DNA of 64,000 bases from Desulfacinum hydrothermale DSM 13146 (GCF_900176285.1 NZ_FWXF01000005.1:150318-214317), one strand, 5' to 3'. Shown: positions 27,445-37,492, numbered from the stretch's first letter. The notes: generated by a model from the sequence alone, not told the origin. Program-made: numbers and translations.

Positions 27445-28741
27445 CCTGCTCAACCCTTCCCGGCCCCCGGTCTTCTGCCCGGGCTGTTCCCATGAAAGGA
27501 GCTTGCACGTCCTGGACCGGGCTTTCCAGGATCTGGAACTCGGCGCCGAAGACGTGGTGATCGTGAGCGACATCGGCTGTTCGGGCCTTTTCGACGTCTT
27601 TTTCCGAACCCATGCCTTTCACGGCCTGCACGGGCGGGCGCTCACCTATGCCGCCGGCATCAAGATGGCCCGGCCGCACCTCAAGGTGGTGGTCACCATG
27701 GGCGACGGGGGGTTGGGGATCGGCGGGGCCCATCTTCTGGCCGCCTGCCGTCGGAACATGGACCTGACCCTTCTGGTTCTCAACAACTTCAACTTCGGCA
27801 TGACCGGCGGGCAGTTTTCCTGCACCACGCCCCCCACCGCCCGCGTGGGATCGGCCTTTCTCAACGAGCTGGAACATCCCATGGACGTGTGCCGGGTGGC
27901 GGCCGCAGCCGGCGCCCCTTTCGTGGTGCGCCGTTCTGTGTTCAGTACCGACCTGAAGGAAAAGCTGCGCGAAGCCCTCCTCTACCCGGGATTCGCCCTG
28001 GTGGACGTGTGGGGCGGCTGCCCGGGCCGATACATGAAAAAGAATCCCCTGTCTCCCAAGGACCTGGAACGACAGGTGGCGGAGGCCGGGCTTTGGGACG
28101 GTCCCGTGGAAGAAAACGTGCGGGAGGAGTTTCGAACCTCCTACGCCGCGCGCCTGGGTCACGGGGAACCGCCCCTGGACTGGCAGGGAATCGAACCCTT
28201 TTACGAGGCTTCCCTGGTGGAACCGTGCGGCGTGGTGCTTCTGGGAGCCGCCGGAGAGCGGGTCATCTCGGCGGGGGCCCTGCTGGCGGAAACGGCCCTG
28301 CGGGGAGGGCTTCACGCCACCCAGAAAAACGAATACAACATCACGGTCATGCGCGGTCCTTCCATTACGGAGGTGCTCTTATCGCCCCGACCCATCGACT
28401 TTACGGGAATCGAGCATCCCGGTGTCATCGCCGCGCTGGCCCCGGAGGGCGTCGCCCGGAGAAAGGATCTGTTCGAAGCGGCCACGGAAGGGACCCTTCT
28501 TCTTCGAGCGGCCGACGTGGCCGTTCCCGAAAGCCGAGCCCGCCGCCGGGACGTGGACTTCAAGGGAGCCGGCATCGGGAGGAAGGATCGGGCCCTGGCC
28601 TCCCTTGTGCTCATCGGCCAAGCGACGGGAATCTTTTCCGTGGAACAGCTTGGGCAGACTTTGAGGCAAACGGTGCCGGAAAAGCTTCATCCGGCGATGG
28701 AGGAAGTGTTTCGCAAGGCCGCCGCCCTGGAGGCAACGTAG
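27437..28741 (+). CDS. 2-oxoacid:ferredoxin oxidoreductase, fused beta and gamma subunits
   Basis: Residues 1-250 form the TPP-binding beta subunit: CPGCSHERS, SDIGCSG, GDGGLGIGGAHLLAACRRNMDLTLLVLNNFNFGMTGGQ. Residues about 262-434 form the gamma (KorC) domain, with GAAGERVISAGALLAETALRGGLHATQKNEYNITVMRG. Beta and gamma are usually separate genes in KorABC, so this is a fusion. The start is a GTG at 27437 inside the end of korA. The 2-oxoacid used cannot be read with certainty; 2-oxoglutarate is the usual substrate of this architecture. Confidence 0.88.
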   Translation: MTSLLNPSRPPVFCPGCSHERSLHVLDRAFQDLELGAEDVVIVSDIGCSGLFDVFFRTHAFHGLHGRALTYAAGIKMARPHLKVVVTMGDGGLGIGGAHLLAACRRNMDLTLLVLNNFNFGMTGGQFSCTTPPTARVGSAFLNELEHPMDVCRVAAAAGAPFVVRRSVFSTDLKEKLREALLYPGFALVDVWGGCPGRYMKKNPLSPKDLERQVAEAGLWDGPVEENVREEFRTSYAARLGHGEPPLDWQGIEPFYEASLVEPCGVVLLGAAGERVISAGALLAETALRGGLHATQKNEYNITVMRGPSITEVLLSPRPIDFTGIEHPGVIAALAPEGVARRKDLFEAATEGTLLLRAADVAVPESRARRRDVDFKGAGIGRKDRALASLVLIGQATGIFSVEQLGQTLRQTVPEKLHPAMEEVFRKAAALEAT

Positions 28742-28754
28742 GGCGGGAGGAACC

Positions 28755-30062
28755 ATGACCCTCAAAACAATCCGAACGATTCTTTTCGCCCCAGCCTTTT
28801 TGATCTTGATCGGATGGCCGACGGCGTCCGGTTCGGCCCTCACCCTGCAAGAGGCCGTGCGGGAGGGACTGCAAGTCCATCCGGCCGTGGCCGCCGCCCG
28901 CCGGGATTGGGAAGCGGCCAAGGCCCAGTGGCAGGCCACCCTCTCCCCCTATCTGCCGTCCCTGGATTGGACGGCATCCGCCGAGGAACAAAACACGGGC
29001 GGAGAAAGGGACCACGTGGAGCGATCCTCCCTTTCCATGTCCTATACGATCTTCGACGGTGGCCGCAGGCGAACGGAAAGGGACGTGGCCATGGCCCAGC
29101 TGGATCAGGCCCGGCTCACCCTGCGTCGAACCCGATTGGACGTGGTCCGGGACATCTCCGCGGCGTTCGTCCAGACCCTGGCCGCTCAGCAAATCTTGAA
29201 AGAACGGATCCTCCAGGTTGAGGACGCCGCCACGGATCTAAAGGTGGCCCAAGGCCGCTACCGCCTGGGAGTGGCCCTCAAGTCGGACGTGCTGCAAGCC
29301 TCCGTTCGCCTGGAAGAGGCGCGCTTCGAGAAAGTCCGAGCGGAAGGCGATTGGAACAAGGCGGCCGCCGAGCTGTGGTCGCTCTTGGGTCGGCCCCTGA
29401 AGGGCCGGTCCGAACTGGCAGGCTCGCTGGAACCCCTGCCGCCTCTCGCGGACCGGGACCATTTCCTCGCCCTGTCGGAAAAGAGGCCGGTGGTCCTCAA
29501 CGCCGAGCAGGAGGTGAAGGCGGCCCAATCCCGCAAGCAGGGAACCACGGCGCCCTTTCTTCCCACCGTGAGTGCCCAAGCCTCCTATGCGGCCACCCAC
29601 GGAAGTGGAATCTACGAAAGCGTGGACGATGAGCACCAGGTGGGACTCACCGCCACGTGGAACCTCTTTCGCCTGGACAAGTTCTACGATCGCCGAGCGG
29701 CGTCCTACCAGCTGCACGCCTCTCGAGCGCGCCTGGCCGACCGGATTCGCCAAGTCCGCCTGGAATGCCACAACCGCTACGAAGACGTGGTGACGGCCCA
29801 ACGCAGCGTGGCCGCGGCGCAAGAGGCCCTGCGCCAATCCCTTCACAACTACCGCCAGGCTTTGGGAGAATACCGGGTGGGCAAGGGGAGCATCCTTGCC
29901 CTGGTGCAGGCGGAAAGCGCCCTGGCCGCCGCTCGGATACGGCGCGTCCAGTCGCTGGAAAACTATTGGATCGCCCGCATCGAATTGGAACGGGCGGCGG
30001 GATCGGAGCGGATCGTGGCTTTACCGCTCAAGGTGAGCCCCCAACGTGGAGAGGTGCGTTGA
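28755..30062 (+). CDS. TolC-family outer-membrane efflux protein
   Basis: A signal peptide (to about residue 27, PTASGSA) precedes two repeated OEP domains with the typical periodic alpha-helical barrel heptads and short beta segments (TLQEAVREGLQVHPAVAAARRDWEAAKAQ; the second repeat from about residue 240). It forms the outer-membrane channel for the MacA/MacB-like pump encoded directly downstream. Its stop overlaps the TTG start of the adaptor. The cargo is unknown. Confidence 0.92.
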   Translation: MTLKTIRTILFAPAFLILIGWPTASGSALTLQEAVREGLQVHPAVAAARRDWEAAKAQWQATLSPYLPSLDWTASAEEQNTGGERDHVERSSLSMSYTIFDGGRRRTERDVAMAQLDQARLTLRRTRLDVVRDISAAFVQTLAAQQILKERILQVEDAATDLKVAQGRYRLGVALKSDVLQASVRLEEARFEKVRAEGDWNKAAAELWSLLGRPLKGRSELAGSLEPLPPLADRDHFLALSEKRPVVLNAEQEVKAAQSRKQGTTAPFLPTVSAQASYAATHGSGIYESVDDEHQVGLTATWNLFRLDKFYDRRAASYQLHASRARLADRIRQVRLECHNRYEDVVTAQRSVAAAQEALRQSLHNYRQALGEYRVGKGSILALVQAESALAAARIRRVQSLENYWIARIELERAAGSERIVALPLKVSPQRGEVR

Positions 30063-31246
30063 AACGAGCTGTCCTTCTTGTTCTGCTGATCTGTGTGGCT
30101 GTGGCAGGCACCTGGGCCTACCGCCGCTGGAACGCGCCCAAGGGATTGGAGATCCTGGAGACGGCCCAGGCCCAAAGGACCTCCATCCGGGATGTGCTGG
30201 TGGCCACGGGCATGATCAAGCCCCAGGTGGGCGCCCAGATCAAGATCGGAGCCCGGGCCACCGGCACGATCCTGGACATGCGGGTCCGGGTGGGAGACCG
30301 GGTGCGAAAGGGCGATCTCATCGCCATCATCGATGACCGGGAGATTCGAAAGGCCCTGGCCAGCGATCGGGCCGCCTTGGAGGCCGCACGAAAGACCCTG
30401 GAAGAGGTCCAACGGACCTATCCGCAAAGGATCCGGGAAGCCGAAGCACGCCGGCGGCTGGCCCGTATCACCTGGCAAAGGGAGAACGCTCTCATCAAGG
30501 AAGACTACACCACCCGGGAGGCCCTGGACCGGGCCCGGTCGGAACTGGACGCGGCGGAGGCCGTGCTGAAACGACTGCGCAGGGAATTTGAAACCCAAAG
30601 GGCCATCGCCCAGGCCCGGGTCCAAGAGGCCGAAGCCCGCCTGAAGCAAGACGAAATCCGCTGGAGCTATACCCGGATCACGACCCCCATCGACGGGGTG
30701 GTCATGGACGTGACGGGACAGGAAGGCGAAACGGTGGTCACCGGGCTCCAGGTGGCCAACCTGGTCACCGTCATGGACCCCAGCAAGCTGGAAATGCAGA
30801 TCTACGTGGATGAAACGGACGTGGGGCGCATCTCGCCGGGACTTTCCGTGGAATACTCCGTGGACACCTACCCCGAGCGCACCTTTTACGGCACGATTGA
30901 AAAGATCTATCCCCAGCCGGTGGTGCGCGACAACATCGTCTACTATCTGGCCATCGTCAAGATCCCCGAAAAGGATGCCCTGCTCCTGCGCCCCGAGATG
31001 ACCACCTATTGCCGCGTGGTGCTCACCCGCAAGGACGGGGTTCTGAGCGTTCCCAACTCCGCCGTGAAATTCGAAGCGGGCAAACAGGTGGTCTATGTGG
31101 TGACAGAAGAGGGCGGTGTCTCCAAAAGGCAGGTGCAGGTGGGCATCCGGGGTGAAGATCGAACGGAGATCCTTTCCGGGCTTGAGGAAGGACAGGTGGT
31201 GGCCACCAAGTTCGTCCCACCGGCCGGAAGACGCGGGCGGCCCTGA
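30059..31246 (+). CDS. macA: MacA-like periplasmic adaptor (HlyD/RND-MFP family)
   Basis: The protein starts with an N-terminal membrane anchor (about residues 3-20), then an HlyD/MacA layout: a lipoyl half-motif (VGAQIKIGARATGTILDMRVRVGDRVRKGDLIAIID), a long coiled-coil hairpin (about residues 100-210), the second lipoyl half (TPIDGVVMDVTGQEGETV), and the beta-barrel. The TTG at 30059 is used because it gives the signal-anchor directly and has a GGAGAGG ribosome site; it overlaps the tolC stop. It links the ABC pump to the TolC-like channel. Confidence 0.9.
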   Translation: MKRAVLLVLLICVAVAGTWAYRRWNAPKGLEILETAQAQRTSIRDVLVATGMIKPQVGAQIKIGARATGTILDMRVRVGDRVRKGDLIAIIDDREIRKALASDRAALEAARKTLEEVQRTYPQRIREAEARRRLARITWQRENALIKEDYTTREALDRARSELDAAEAVLKRLRREFETQRAIAQARVQEAEARLKQDEIRWSYTRITTPIDGVVMDVTGQEGETVVTGLQVANLVTVMDPSKLEMQIYVDETDVGRISPGLSVEYSVDTYPERTFYGTIEKIYPQPVVRDNIVYYLAIVKIPEKDALLLRPEMTTYCRVVLTRKDGVLSVPNSAVKFEAGKQVVYVVTEEGGVSKRQVQVGIRGEDRTEILSGLEEGQVVATKFVPPAGRRGRP

Positions 31247-31321
31247 ACGAAAGGGCCTGAGAGAAAAACGGGGCCGCCGCCGCGACGGCCTTTGGGTGCC
31301 CTGTTTTGGAAAGGCGAGGTC

Positions 31322-32044
31322 ATGAGCCTCTGTGTGCTGGAAAAGGTGAGCAAGACCTACACCACGGGAGACCTGGTGGTCTATGCCCTGCGCCAGGTGG
31401 ACCTGACCATCGACCCGGGGGAGTTTGTGGCGGTCATGGGACCCTCCGGGTCCGGCAAGACGACCCTCATGAACATCTTGGGCTGCCTGGATGTACCTTC
31501 CTCCGGTCGCTACGCCCTGGCCGGTAAGGACGTGACGGCCATGGACGACGATGAGCTCTCCCGGATGCGAAGCGAGCACATCGGGTTCATCTTCCAGAGC
31601 TTCCACCTGCTCCCTTACGCCACGGCGCTCGAAAACGTCTTGCTTCCCACCCTGTACCTGGAGCGCCCCGTGGACGGAGGCAAAAGCCGGGCCTTGGAAT
31701 TGCTGAGCCTGGTGGGACTGGAAGACCGGGCGCACTTCCGGCCGAACCAACTTTCCGGGGGGCAGCAGCAGCGGGTGGCCATCGCACGGGCCCTTATGAA
31801 CGATCCGGAACTGGTCCTGGCCGACGAGCCCACGGGAGCCCTGGACACCACCACGGCCGCCGGAATCATGCGCCTGCTGTCGTCGCTCAACGAACGGGGC
31901 AAGACCATCGTGGTGGTGACCCACGATCCGGAAGTGGCCGCCTACGCACGCAGGGTGATCCGCATGCGAGACGGCGTGCCCACGGAACAACCCTCCGGCC
32001 GGACGCCCCGTCCCCTCACCGCCCACCCCCCCGTGACGCCATGA
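31322..32044 (+). CDS. ABC transporter ATP-binding protein (MacB/LolD-type)
   Basis: The ATPase of the efflux system. Walker A is [18 protein letters not shown], the Q-loop lies in [13 protein letters not shown], the signature is [16 protein letters not shown], and Walker B is [12 protein letters not shown]. The H-loop is [13 protein letters not shown]. The GCLD sequence after Walker A is typical of the MacB/LolD subgroup. In classic MacB the ATPase is fused to the permease; here it is separate and drives two permease genes. Its stop overlaps the next ATG. Confidence 0.92.
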   Translation: MSLCVLEKVSKTYTTGDLVVYALRQVDLTIDPGEFVAVMGPSGSGKTTLMNILGCLDVPSSGRYALAGKDVTAMDDDELSRMRSEHIGFIFQSFHLLPYATALENVLLPTLYLERPVDGGKSRALELLSLVGLEDRAHFRPNQLSGGQQQRVAIARALMNDPELVLADEPTGALDTTTAAGIMRLLSSLNERGKTIVVVTHDPEVAAYARRVIRMRDGVPTEQPSGRTPRPLTAHPPVTP

Positions 32045-33258
32045 GACGGTTTATCTCCAGCCTTCATCAGGCCCTCAAGGCGGTGCGAGCTTTCAAGCTC
32101 CGCGCTGTTTTCTGCATCGCCAGCGTGGCTTTGGGTATCAGTGCCATCACGGTGATCGTGGCGGCCACCGAAGGCGCTTACCGAAGGGCCTACGAGATGG
32201 TGGATCGGTTCGGTCCGGACGCCATGCTGGTTCTGGGCGGCAGTGCGGAAGCCCGGGCCATCGGCCGCCGGGACAAGACGATCACCGTGCAGGACGTGGA
32301 GGCTCTCCGCCAGGCCTTCCCCACGGCCTACCTGCTCGTGCCCATGAGTTCGGTTCGGGAGGTGAACATCTCCTACGGCAACCGCAGGCACCAGACCCGG
32401 GTGACCGGCACCACCGAAGGCTACAGCCGCAGCTGGTCCTGGCCCGTGGTGGACGGTCGGGATCTGAGCGAAGCGGACGTGAAGGGAATGCGCAATGTGG
32501 CTCTGATCGGCGCCCAGGTGGCACGAGAACTCTTTGCAAACACGGACCCCATCGGCAAATTCTTCTTTGTCCGCAACGTGGCCGTGCGCGTGGTCGGGGT
32601 GCTGGAAGAGCGGGGGACGACCGGGGCCGGCCACAACCTGGACGACCGGATCGTCATGCCCATCACCACGGCCATGAAAAAACTTATGAATGAGAAGACA
32701 TACGTGAACGCGGTGCGCATCCGCTTTCTGGACGCCAGGAACATGGGTCGGTACCGGCAAGAAGTGCGGGCCTTTCTCCGGCAACGCCATGGCCTCAAAC
32801 CGGGCCAGCCCGATGATTTCCGCCTTCTCTCATCGGAGGAAATCATCCGCTTTTTGGTGGCGCTCACGGGCTCGCTGGTGATCTTTATCGGGATCACGGG
32901 CGTCATGGCCCTGGTGGTGGCCGGCTTCGTGCTGGCCAATCTCTTCCTGCTGTCGGTCAGCGAAAGGAGTGGCGAGATCGGCATCCGCCGAGCCGTGGGA
33001 GCGCGACGCAGGGACATCCTGTTCCAGTTTCTCCTGGAGGCCATCGCGCTCACCCTGGTGGGCGGCCTGCTGGGATTCGTCCTGGGAGTGGCGGCGGGCC
33101 CGTTGCTCAAGCTCGCGGCGGACTTTCCCATCTACTTTTCCTGGAAGGCCTTCGCCGCGGGTCTGATCCTTTCCATGCTGGTGGGCCTGATCTTCGGGCT
33201 TCAGCCGGCCCGGCGGGCCGCCGCCGTCCATCCCATCCAGGCCATCCGAAGCGGGTAG
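32041..33258 (+). CDS. ABC transporter permease, FtsX/MacB type (first copy)
   Basis: A 405-aa MacB-type permease: an N-terminal transmembrane helix (FKLRAVFCIASVALGISAITVIV), a periplasmic MacB_PCD domain, then three C-terminal helices of the FtsX domain (LVIFIGITGVMALVVAGFVLANLFLL, LVGGLLGFVLGVAAGPLL, FAAGLILSMLVGLIFG) and the GEIGIRRAVGARRRDI motif. It transmits ATPase motion to the MacA-TolC part. The ATG overlaps the ATPase gene by 4 bp. Confidence 0.9.
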   Translation: MRRFISSLHQALKAVRAFKLRAVFCIASVALGISAITVIVAATEGAYRRAYEMVDRFGPDAMLVLGGSAEARAIGRRDKTITVQDVEALRQAFPTAYLLVPMSSVREVNISYGNRRHQTRVTGTTEGYSRSWSWPVVDGRDLSEADVKGMRNVALIGAQVARELFANTDPIGKFFFVRNVAVRVVGVLEERGTTGAGHNLDDRIVMPITTAMKKLMNEKTYVNAVRIRFLDARNMGRYRQEVRAFLRQRHGLKPGQPDDFRLLSSEEIIRFLVALTGSLVIFIGITGVMALVVAGFVLANLFLLSVSERSGEIGIRRAVGARRRDILFQFLLEAIALTLVGGLLGFVLGVAAGPLLKLAADFPIYFSWKAFAAGLILSMLVGLIFGLQPARRAAAVHPIQAIRSG

Positions 33259-33281
33259 GCGCGGAGGAAAGCACGGTTACC

Positions 33282-34511
33282 ATGAACTTGTTACGGATCC
33301 TCTTGAACCTTCGGATCGCCCAGCGTTCCCTGGCCACCTTCAAGCTGCGAACGGCCCTGGCCATTCTGGGCGTCTTTCTGGGAACCTTTTCCCTGGTGGT
33401 GGTCTCGGGCCTGACCCGATCCATGGCCCTGAAGACCCAGCAGGAAGTGGCCGCCCTGGGGGAGAACCTGCTGATCGTCCAAAGCGGCATCGTCCGCACC
33501 TTCGGGAACCGGGCGCGTCTTATGAACCAGGCCACCACCTTGACCTTGGAAGACGCCCGGGCCATCCTGGAAAGCACCCCGTCCGTCACCCACGTCTCCC
33601 CGTCGTCCGGCAAGACCTTTCCCGTGCGCTACGGATCCCTCCTGCTGAAGGATGTGATGGTCACCGGAGCCACGCCCAATTATCCCCTGGTGCGGAACTT
33701 CCACCCGGAACGGGGGCGCTTTCTGACACCGGACGATGAAAGGAACCTTCGGCGCGTGGCGGTTCTGGGCCGCAAGATCGCCGACACGATCTTTCCGGGA
33801 ACGGACCCCCTGGGAAAGATCGTTCTCCTTTGGCGCGTGCCCTGCCGGGTGGTGGGCGTGATGGAGCCCAAGGGATCCGACGTGTCGGGCTTCGATCAGG
33901 ACAATCAAATCTTCGTGCCCCTGTCCACCTTTCTCAAACGCTTCACCCACCAGACCTATGTGTCCACCGTCTATGTGAAGGTGATCCGGGAGGAGGCGCT
34001 GGCGGCGACCAAACGAAACCTGGAAGACTTGTTGCGGACCCGACACGGGATCGAGCCGGGAGAGCGGGACGACTTCACGGTGGTGGATCTTCGGGACGTG
34101 ATGTCGCTCAAGAACCAGGCCATGGACATGATCTCCCTGCTGGGACGCATCGCCGCGGCCGTCTCCTTCGCCATCGGGGGCCTGGGGATCCTTTCCATCA
34201 TGATCCTCATGGTCAACGAACGCCGCTTGGAAATCGGCCTGCGCCGGGCCGTGGGCTCCCGACGCCGGGATGTGGTCACCCAGTTTCTGCTGGAATCGTC
34301 CGTGATCGCCCTGGCCGGAGGCATCCTGGGAGCGGTCTTGGGCCTGGCTGCAAGCCTTGCGCTCTTCCATCTTCTGGGCTATCCCCTGGTGGCTTCCTGG
34401 CCCGGACTGATCTTGGGCTTCGGCGCCTCCATTTCCGTGGGCATCCTGGCGGGGATCTACCCCTCTCAGCGGGCCCTGGCCATCCAGCCCGTGGATGTGA
34501 TGCGGACCTGA
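33282..34511 (+). CDS. ABC transporter permease, FtsX/MacB type (second copy)
   Basis: Same architecture as the preceding gene but clearly divergent (409 aa): an N-terminal helix (FKLRTALAILGVFLGTFSLVVVSG), a periplasmic domain, and a C-terminal FtsX domain with LEIGLRRAVGSRRRDVVTQF. Two different permeases suggest a heterodimeric pump. It lies 24 bp after the first permease and is the last gene of the tolC-macA-ATPase-permease operon. Confidence 0.9.
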   Translation: MNLLRILLNLRIAQRSLATFKLRTALAILGVFLGTFSLVVVSGLTRSMALKTQQEVAALGENLLIVQSGIVRTFGNRARLMNQATTLTLEDARAILESTPSVTHVSPSSGKTFPVRYGSLLLKDVMVTGATPNYPLVRNFHPERGRFLTPDDERNLRRVAVLGRKIADTIFPGTDPLGKIVLLWRVPCRVVGVMEPKGSDVSGFDQDNQIFVPLSTFLKRFTHQTYVSTVYVKVIREEALAATKRNLEDLLRTRHGIEPGERDDFTVVDLRDVMSLKNQAMDMISLLGRIAAAVSFAIGGLGILSIMILMVNERRLEIGLRRAVGSRRRDVVTQFLLESSVIALAGGILGAVLGLAASLALFHLLGYPLVASWPGLILGFGASISVGILAGIYPSQRALAIQPVDVMRT

Positions 34512-34630
34512 GATAGGTCCCAGCGGTTGTCTTGCGCCAGGCCATTTGATATTCCAGCCGGGCGAATCGCCTCCATAGGAAAATACGCTGTGGTGTCCAC
34601 TCCACCTCAGCGGCAAGGGGACGTTATTTT

Positions 34631-35713
34631 ATGAAACGCTGGCTGCTTTGGATCTTTGTCGCCGCGCTCGTGGCGGCAGGAACCCTTCTCTTCCTGGACA
34701 CACACCCCGTGAAGGAATGGGAAAACCAGGGTGCACTCCTCATGGAACGCTTTTCACAGACCAAAGAGGCGGCCCGGGGGGCCCTGGACAAATTCCTGGC
34801 CGCCTCGCCCCGGAAGACTCCCCAAAAGACCCCGGGCCGGCCCACCTCCCCTCCGTCCCGCGGTACGGAAACCGCCTCGGCGCAGGTTTGGAAGGAGCCG
34901 ATCACGGGCATGCGCTTCGTGTGGATCCCCGGCGGCTGTTTTCCCATGGGCAGTGACCCGGGAGAAGACGGGCGCGATCGGGACGAAGGCCCCAAGCACC
35001 AGGTCTGCGTGGATGGATTCTGGATGGGACGCTCCGAAGTCACCCGGGGGCAATTTCGAACCTTCGTGGAGAAGACGGGTTATGTGACCGACGCGGAACG
35101 ACAAGGCTATTCCTGGGTCTACGACGGCAAATGGGAAAAGAAGCCGGGCTATTCCTGGCGCCGGCCTGGTTTCGCCCAAACCGACGATCACCCTGTGGTC
35201 CACGTGTCCCTCAACGATGCCCAAGCCATGGCCCACTGGCTGACCCAGCATTCCAAGGGCACCTTTCGGCTGCCCACCGAAGCGGAATGGGAATACGCCT
35301 GCCGGGCGGGCACCCTGGGTGCCCGCTTCTGGGGGGAAGATCCCGCCGCGGCCTGTGACTTTGCCAACGTGGCGGACAAAACCGCCCGAAAGAAATTTCC
35401 GGCCTGGCGGATCCACCCCTGTTCGGACGGGTTCGTCTTCACAGCCCCGGTGGCAACGTTTCGGCCCAACGGCTTCGGCCTGTACGACATGCTGGGAAAT
35501 GTGTGGGAATGGTGCGCCGACGTCTACGATCCCCAGGCGTACCGGAACCATTCGGAAAAGAACCCCGTGGTGGAAAAGGGCGGAACGGCCCGGGTGGTGC
35601 GTGGCGGCAGTTGGTACAGCCAGCCGCAATACGTGCGCTCGGCCGGGCGGGATCAACTGAGCCGACCCGATCGACGCAGCCAGGACCAGGGCTTTCGTCT
35701 CATCCGCCGGTAA
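34631..35713 (+). CDS. Membrane-anchored formylglycine-generating-enzyme-fold (SUMF1) protein
   Basis: An N-terminal membrane anchor (WLLWIFVAALVAAGTLLFL) and a low-complexity linker (about residues 50-80) precede a SUMF1/FGE-sulfatase domain with GMRFVWIPGGCFPMGS, RLPTEAEWEYACRAG, NGFGLYDMLGNVWEW and RVVRGGSWYS. In true formylglycine-generating enzymes two copper-binding cysteines lie in the C-terminal part; here the segment after GGSW has no cysteine, so it is probably not a sulfatase activator. It may be a ligand-binding or structural periplasmic protein. AAGGGG lies nine bases before the ATG. Confidence 0.82.
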   Translation: MKRWLLWIFVAALVAAGTLLFLDTHPVKEWENQGALLMERFSQTKEAARGALDKFLAASPRKTPQKTPGRPTSPPSRGTETASAQVWKEPITGMRFVWIPGGCFPMGSDPGEDGRDRDEGPKHQVCVDGFWMGRSEVTRGQFRTFVEKTGYVTDAERQGYSWVYDGKWEKKPGYSWRRPGFAQTDDHPVVHVSLNDAQAMAHWLTQHSKGTFRLPTEAEWEYACRAGTLGARFWGEDPAAACDFANVADKTARKKFPAWRIHPCSDGFVFTAPVATFRPNGFGLYDMLGNVWEWCADVYDPQAYRNHSEKNPVVEKGGTARVVRGGSWYSQPQYVRSAGRDQLSRPDRRSQDQGFRLIRR

Positions 35714-36001
35714 GTGGCCGCCCCGGGGATCACGTGCGTTCGAAAGGCCATGGCGCCCTGGGCACCATCCTTGCACCATCCACAGGTGGGAGCTTGTGCC
35801 AGAACGCCCAGGGGGTCCCCTTCTTGTGCGGACGAAAGGCTGGGGCTCCCAGGCGGGCACGCGCTGCCGGCCCGGCCTTGCGGGAGTAGGGGCGGATTGC
35901 GAACCCATCTTCTCCCGGGCGGATCCCTGTGGTAGCCTGGATGGCCGGAAAGGTCAGGGGATCGTCGGATGCCACGTCCAGGGGAAACGAGGTGACGGAT
36001 C

Positions 36002-37339
36002 ATGGGAGGCGCACACAAGAGAGGGAACCGCAAGGGCCGACGGCACCTTCCGGCTGTGTTGGCCGTATTGGCCGTATTGATGGTCACGGCGGCCTGCGCC
36101 GTGAATCCGGTGACGCACCAAAGCCAGCTTTCGCTCATGAGCGAACAGCAGGAAATCGCCACGGGTCAAAAGCTCTACCCCCTCTATACCCAGATGTCCT
36201 ACGGGCTCTTTCAGGATCCCGACCTGCAGGCCTATGTGAAAAGGATCGGACAACGCTTGGCCGCCGTGAGCCACCGGCCCCAGGTGCCTTACGATTTCAA
36301 TGTGGTGAACAGTTCGGACCTGAACGCCTACGCTCTCCCGGGAGGCAAAATCTCCATCACGCGGGGGCTGGTGGCCAAGATGCAAAACGAAGCGCAGCTG
36401 GCGGCCGTCTTGGGCCACGAGATCGGCCACGTGGCAGCGCTCCATCCCACCAGCAGCTACACCCGGCAGGTGCTGGGAGGGCTCTTCACGTCCGTGGGGT
36501 CCCTGGTGCTGCAGACGGCAGGGGTGCCGGGCGGGGACCTGATCTCCCAGGCGGGACTCCTGGCCACCAACCTCACCCTCATGAAATACAGCCGCGACCA
36601 GGAACGGGAGGCGGACGAACTGGGCATGGAATACATGGTGCGCGCGGGCTACAACCCGGCCGGTTTCGTGCAATCCATGGCCATCCTTATGGACGAAAGG
36701 GACCGGGAACCGTCCCAGCTGGAAAGCTTCTTTTCCAGCCACCCGCTCACCACGGAGCGCGTGGCGGCGGCCAACAGGCGCCTGGAACGCTACGGAACGC
36801 AACTGCGCACCCCGCAGGCCCTCCGGAGAGAAACCTTTCGTCGCAAGACAGCCTACCTGAGGCAAGTGGAACCGGCCTACGAGCTCATGGACCAGGCCAA
36901 GGAAGCCCTGGGGAATAAACGCACCGGCGAAGCGCTGCATCTCCTTCGCCAGGCCACGTCCCGAGCGCCCCGCGAGGCGCTCCTGTGGGTCTATCGGGCG
37001 GTTGCCGAAGACCTGGAGGACCACGAGGGACAAGCCCTTTCCGCCGCCCGCAAGGCCGTGCGGCTCTATCCGGACCTCTACCACGCCCGCTATGTGGCCG
37101 GGGTGATCACCTTCAAGGCCGAAGCCCACCGGGAAAGCCTGGAGCATTTGCAAGCGGCGGACCGGCTCGTTCCCGACCAGCCTTCCGTCACCTTCTACCA
37201 GGGCCGCAACTGGGAAGCCATGGGACAAAGGGATCGGGCGGCTCGCGCCTACTACGCGGTGCTGAAGAAGGTCCAAAAGGGACCCATGGCCCAGTATTGC
37301 TATCGTCGCCTGGTCCAGTGGGGATACATTCGAAGATAG
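36002..37339 (+). CDS. M48-family metalloprotease lipoprotein (BepA-like)
   Basis: The N-terminus is a lipoprotein signal ending in a lipobox (VTAAC). The zinc-protease motif HEIGH sits about residue 140, with EADELGMEYM as the third ligand region. A C-terminal half (from about residue 290) of helical repeats follows, as in BepA-type chaperone-proteases that survey outer-membrane protein assembly. The ATG has a GAGGTGA ribosome site. It stands alone between the FGE-like protein and the convergent glnQ. The 288 bp before it hold no clear gene. Confidence 0.88.
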   Translation: MGGAHKRGNRKGRRHLPAVLAVLAVLMVTAACAVNPVTHQSQLSLMSEQQEIATGQKLYPLYTQMSYGLFQDPDLQAYVKRIGQRLAAVSHRPQVPYDFNVVNSSDLNAYALPGGKISITRGLVAKMQNEAQLAAVLGHEIGHVAALHPTSSYTRQVLGGLFTSVGSLVLQTAGVPGGDLISQAGLLATNLTLMKYSRDQEREADELGMEYMVRAGYNPAGFVQSMAILMDERDREPSQLESFFSSHPLTTERVAAANRRLERYGTQLRTPQALRRETFRRKTAYLRQVEPAYELMDQAKEALGNKRTGEALHLLRQATSRAPREALLWVYRAVAEDLEDHEGQALSAARKAVRLYPDLYHARYVAGVITFKAEAHRESLEHLQAADRLVPDQPSVTFYQGRNWEAMGQRDRAARAYYAVLKKVQKGPMAQYCYRRLVQWGYIRR

Positions 37340-37492
37340 GAAGGAACGGCGGCCCGACGCTTCCAACCGCGACCGGGGCCGCTCCAGCCCCCAACAGCGT
37401 CCGCAGGCATCACCCCGGGTCGCGGATCACAGGCCGGGAGGGCCGGCCGTCATCCTTTGGCTTGTGCCCGGGCGCCCTGGCCGCCGATGGGA

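Noticed and set aside
29963..32026. A 687-residue open frame on the minus strand opposite tolC-macA
   Set aside because: It is an antisense artefact of high-GC coding DNA; the plus strand encodes recognisable TolC, MacA and ABC proteins in the same region.
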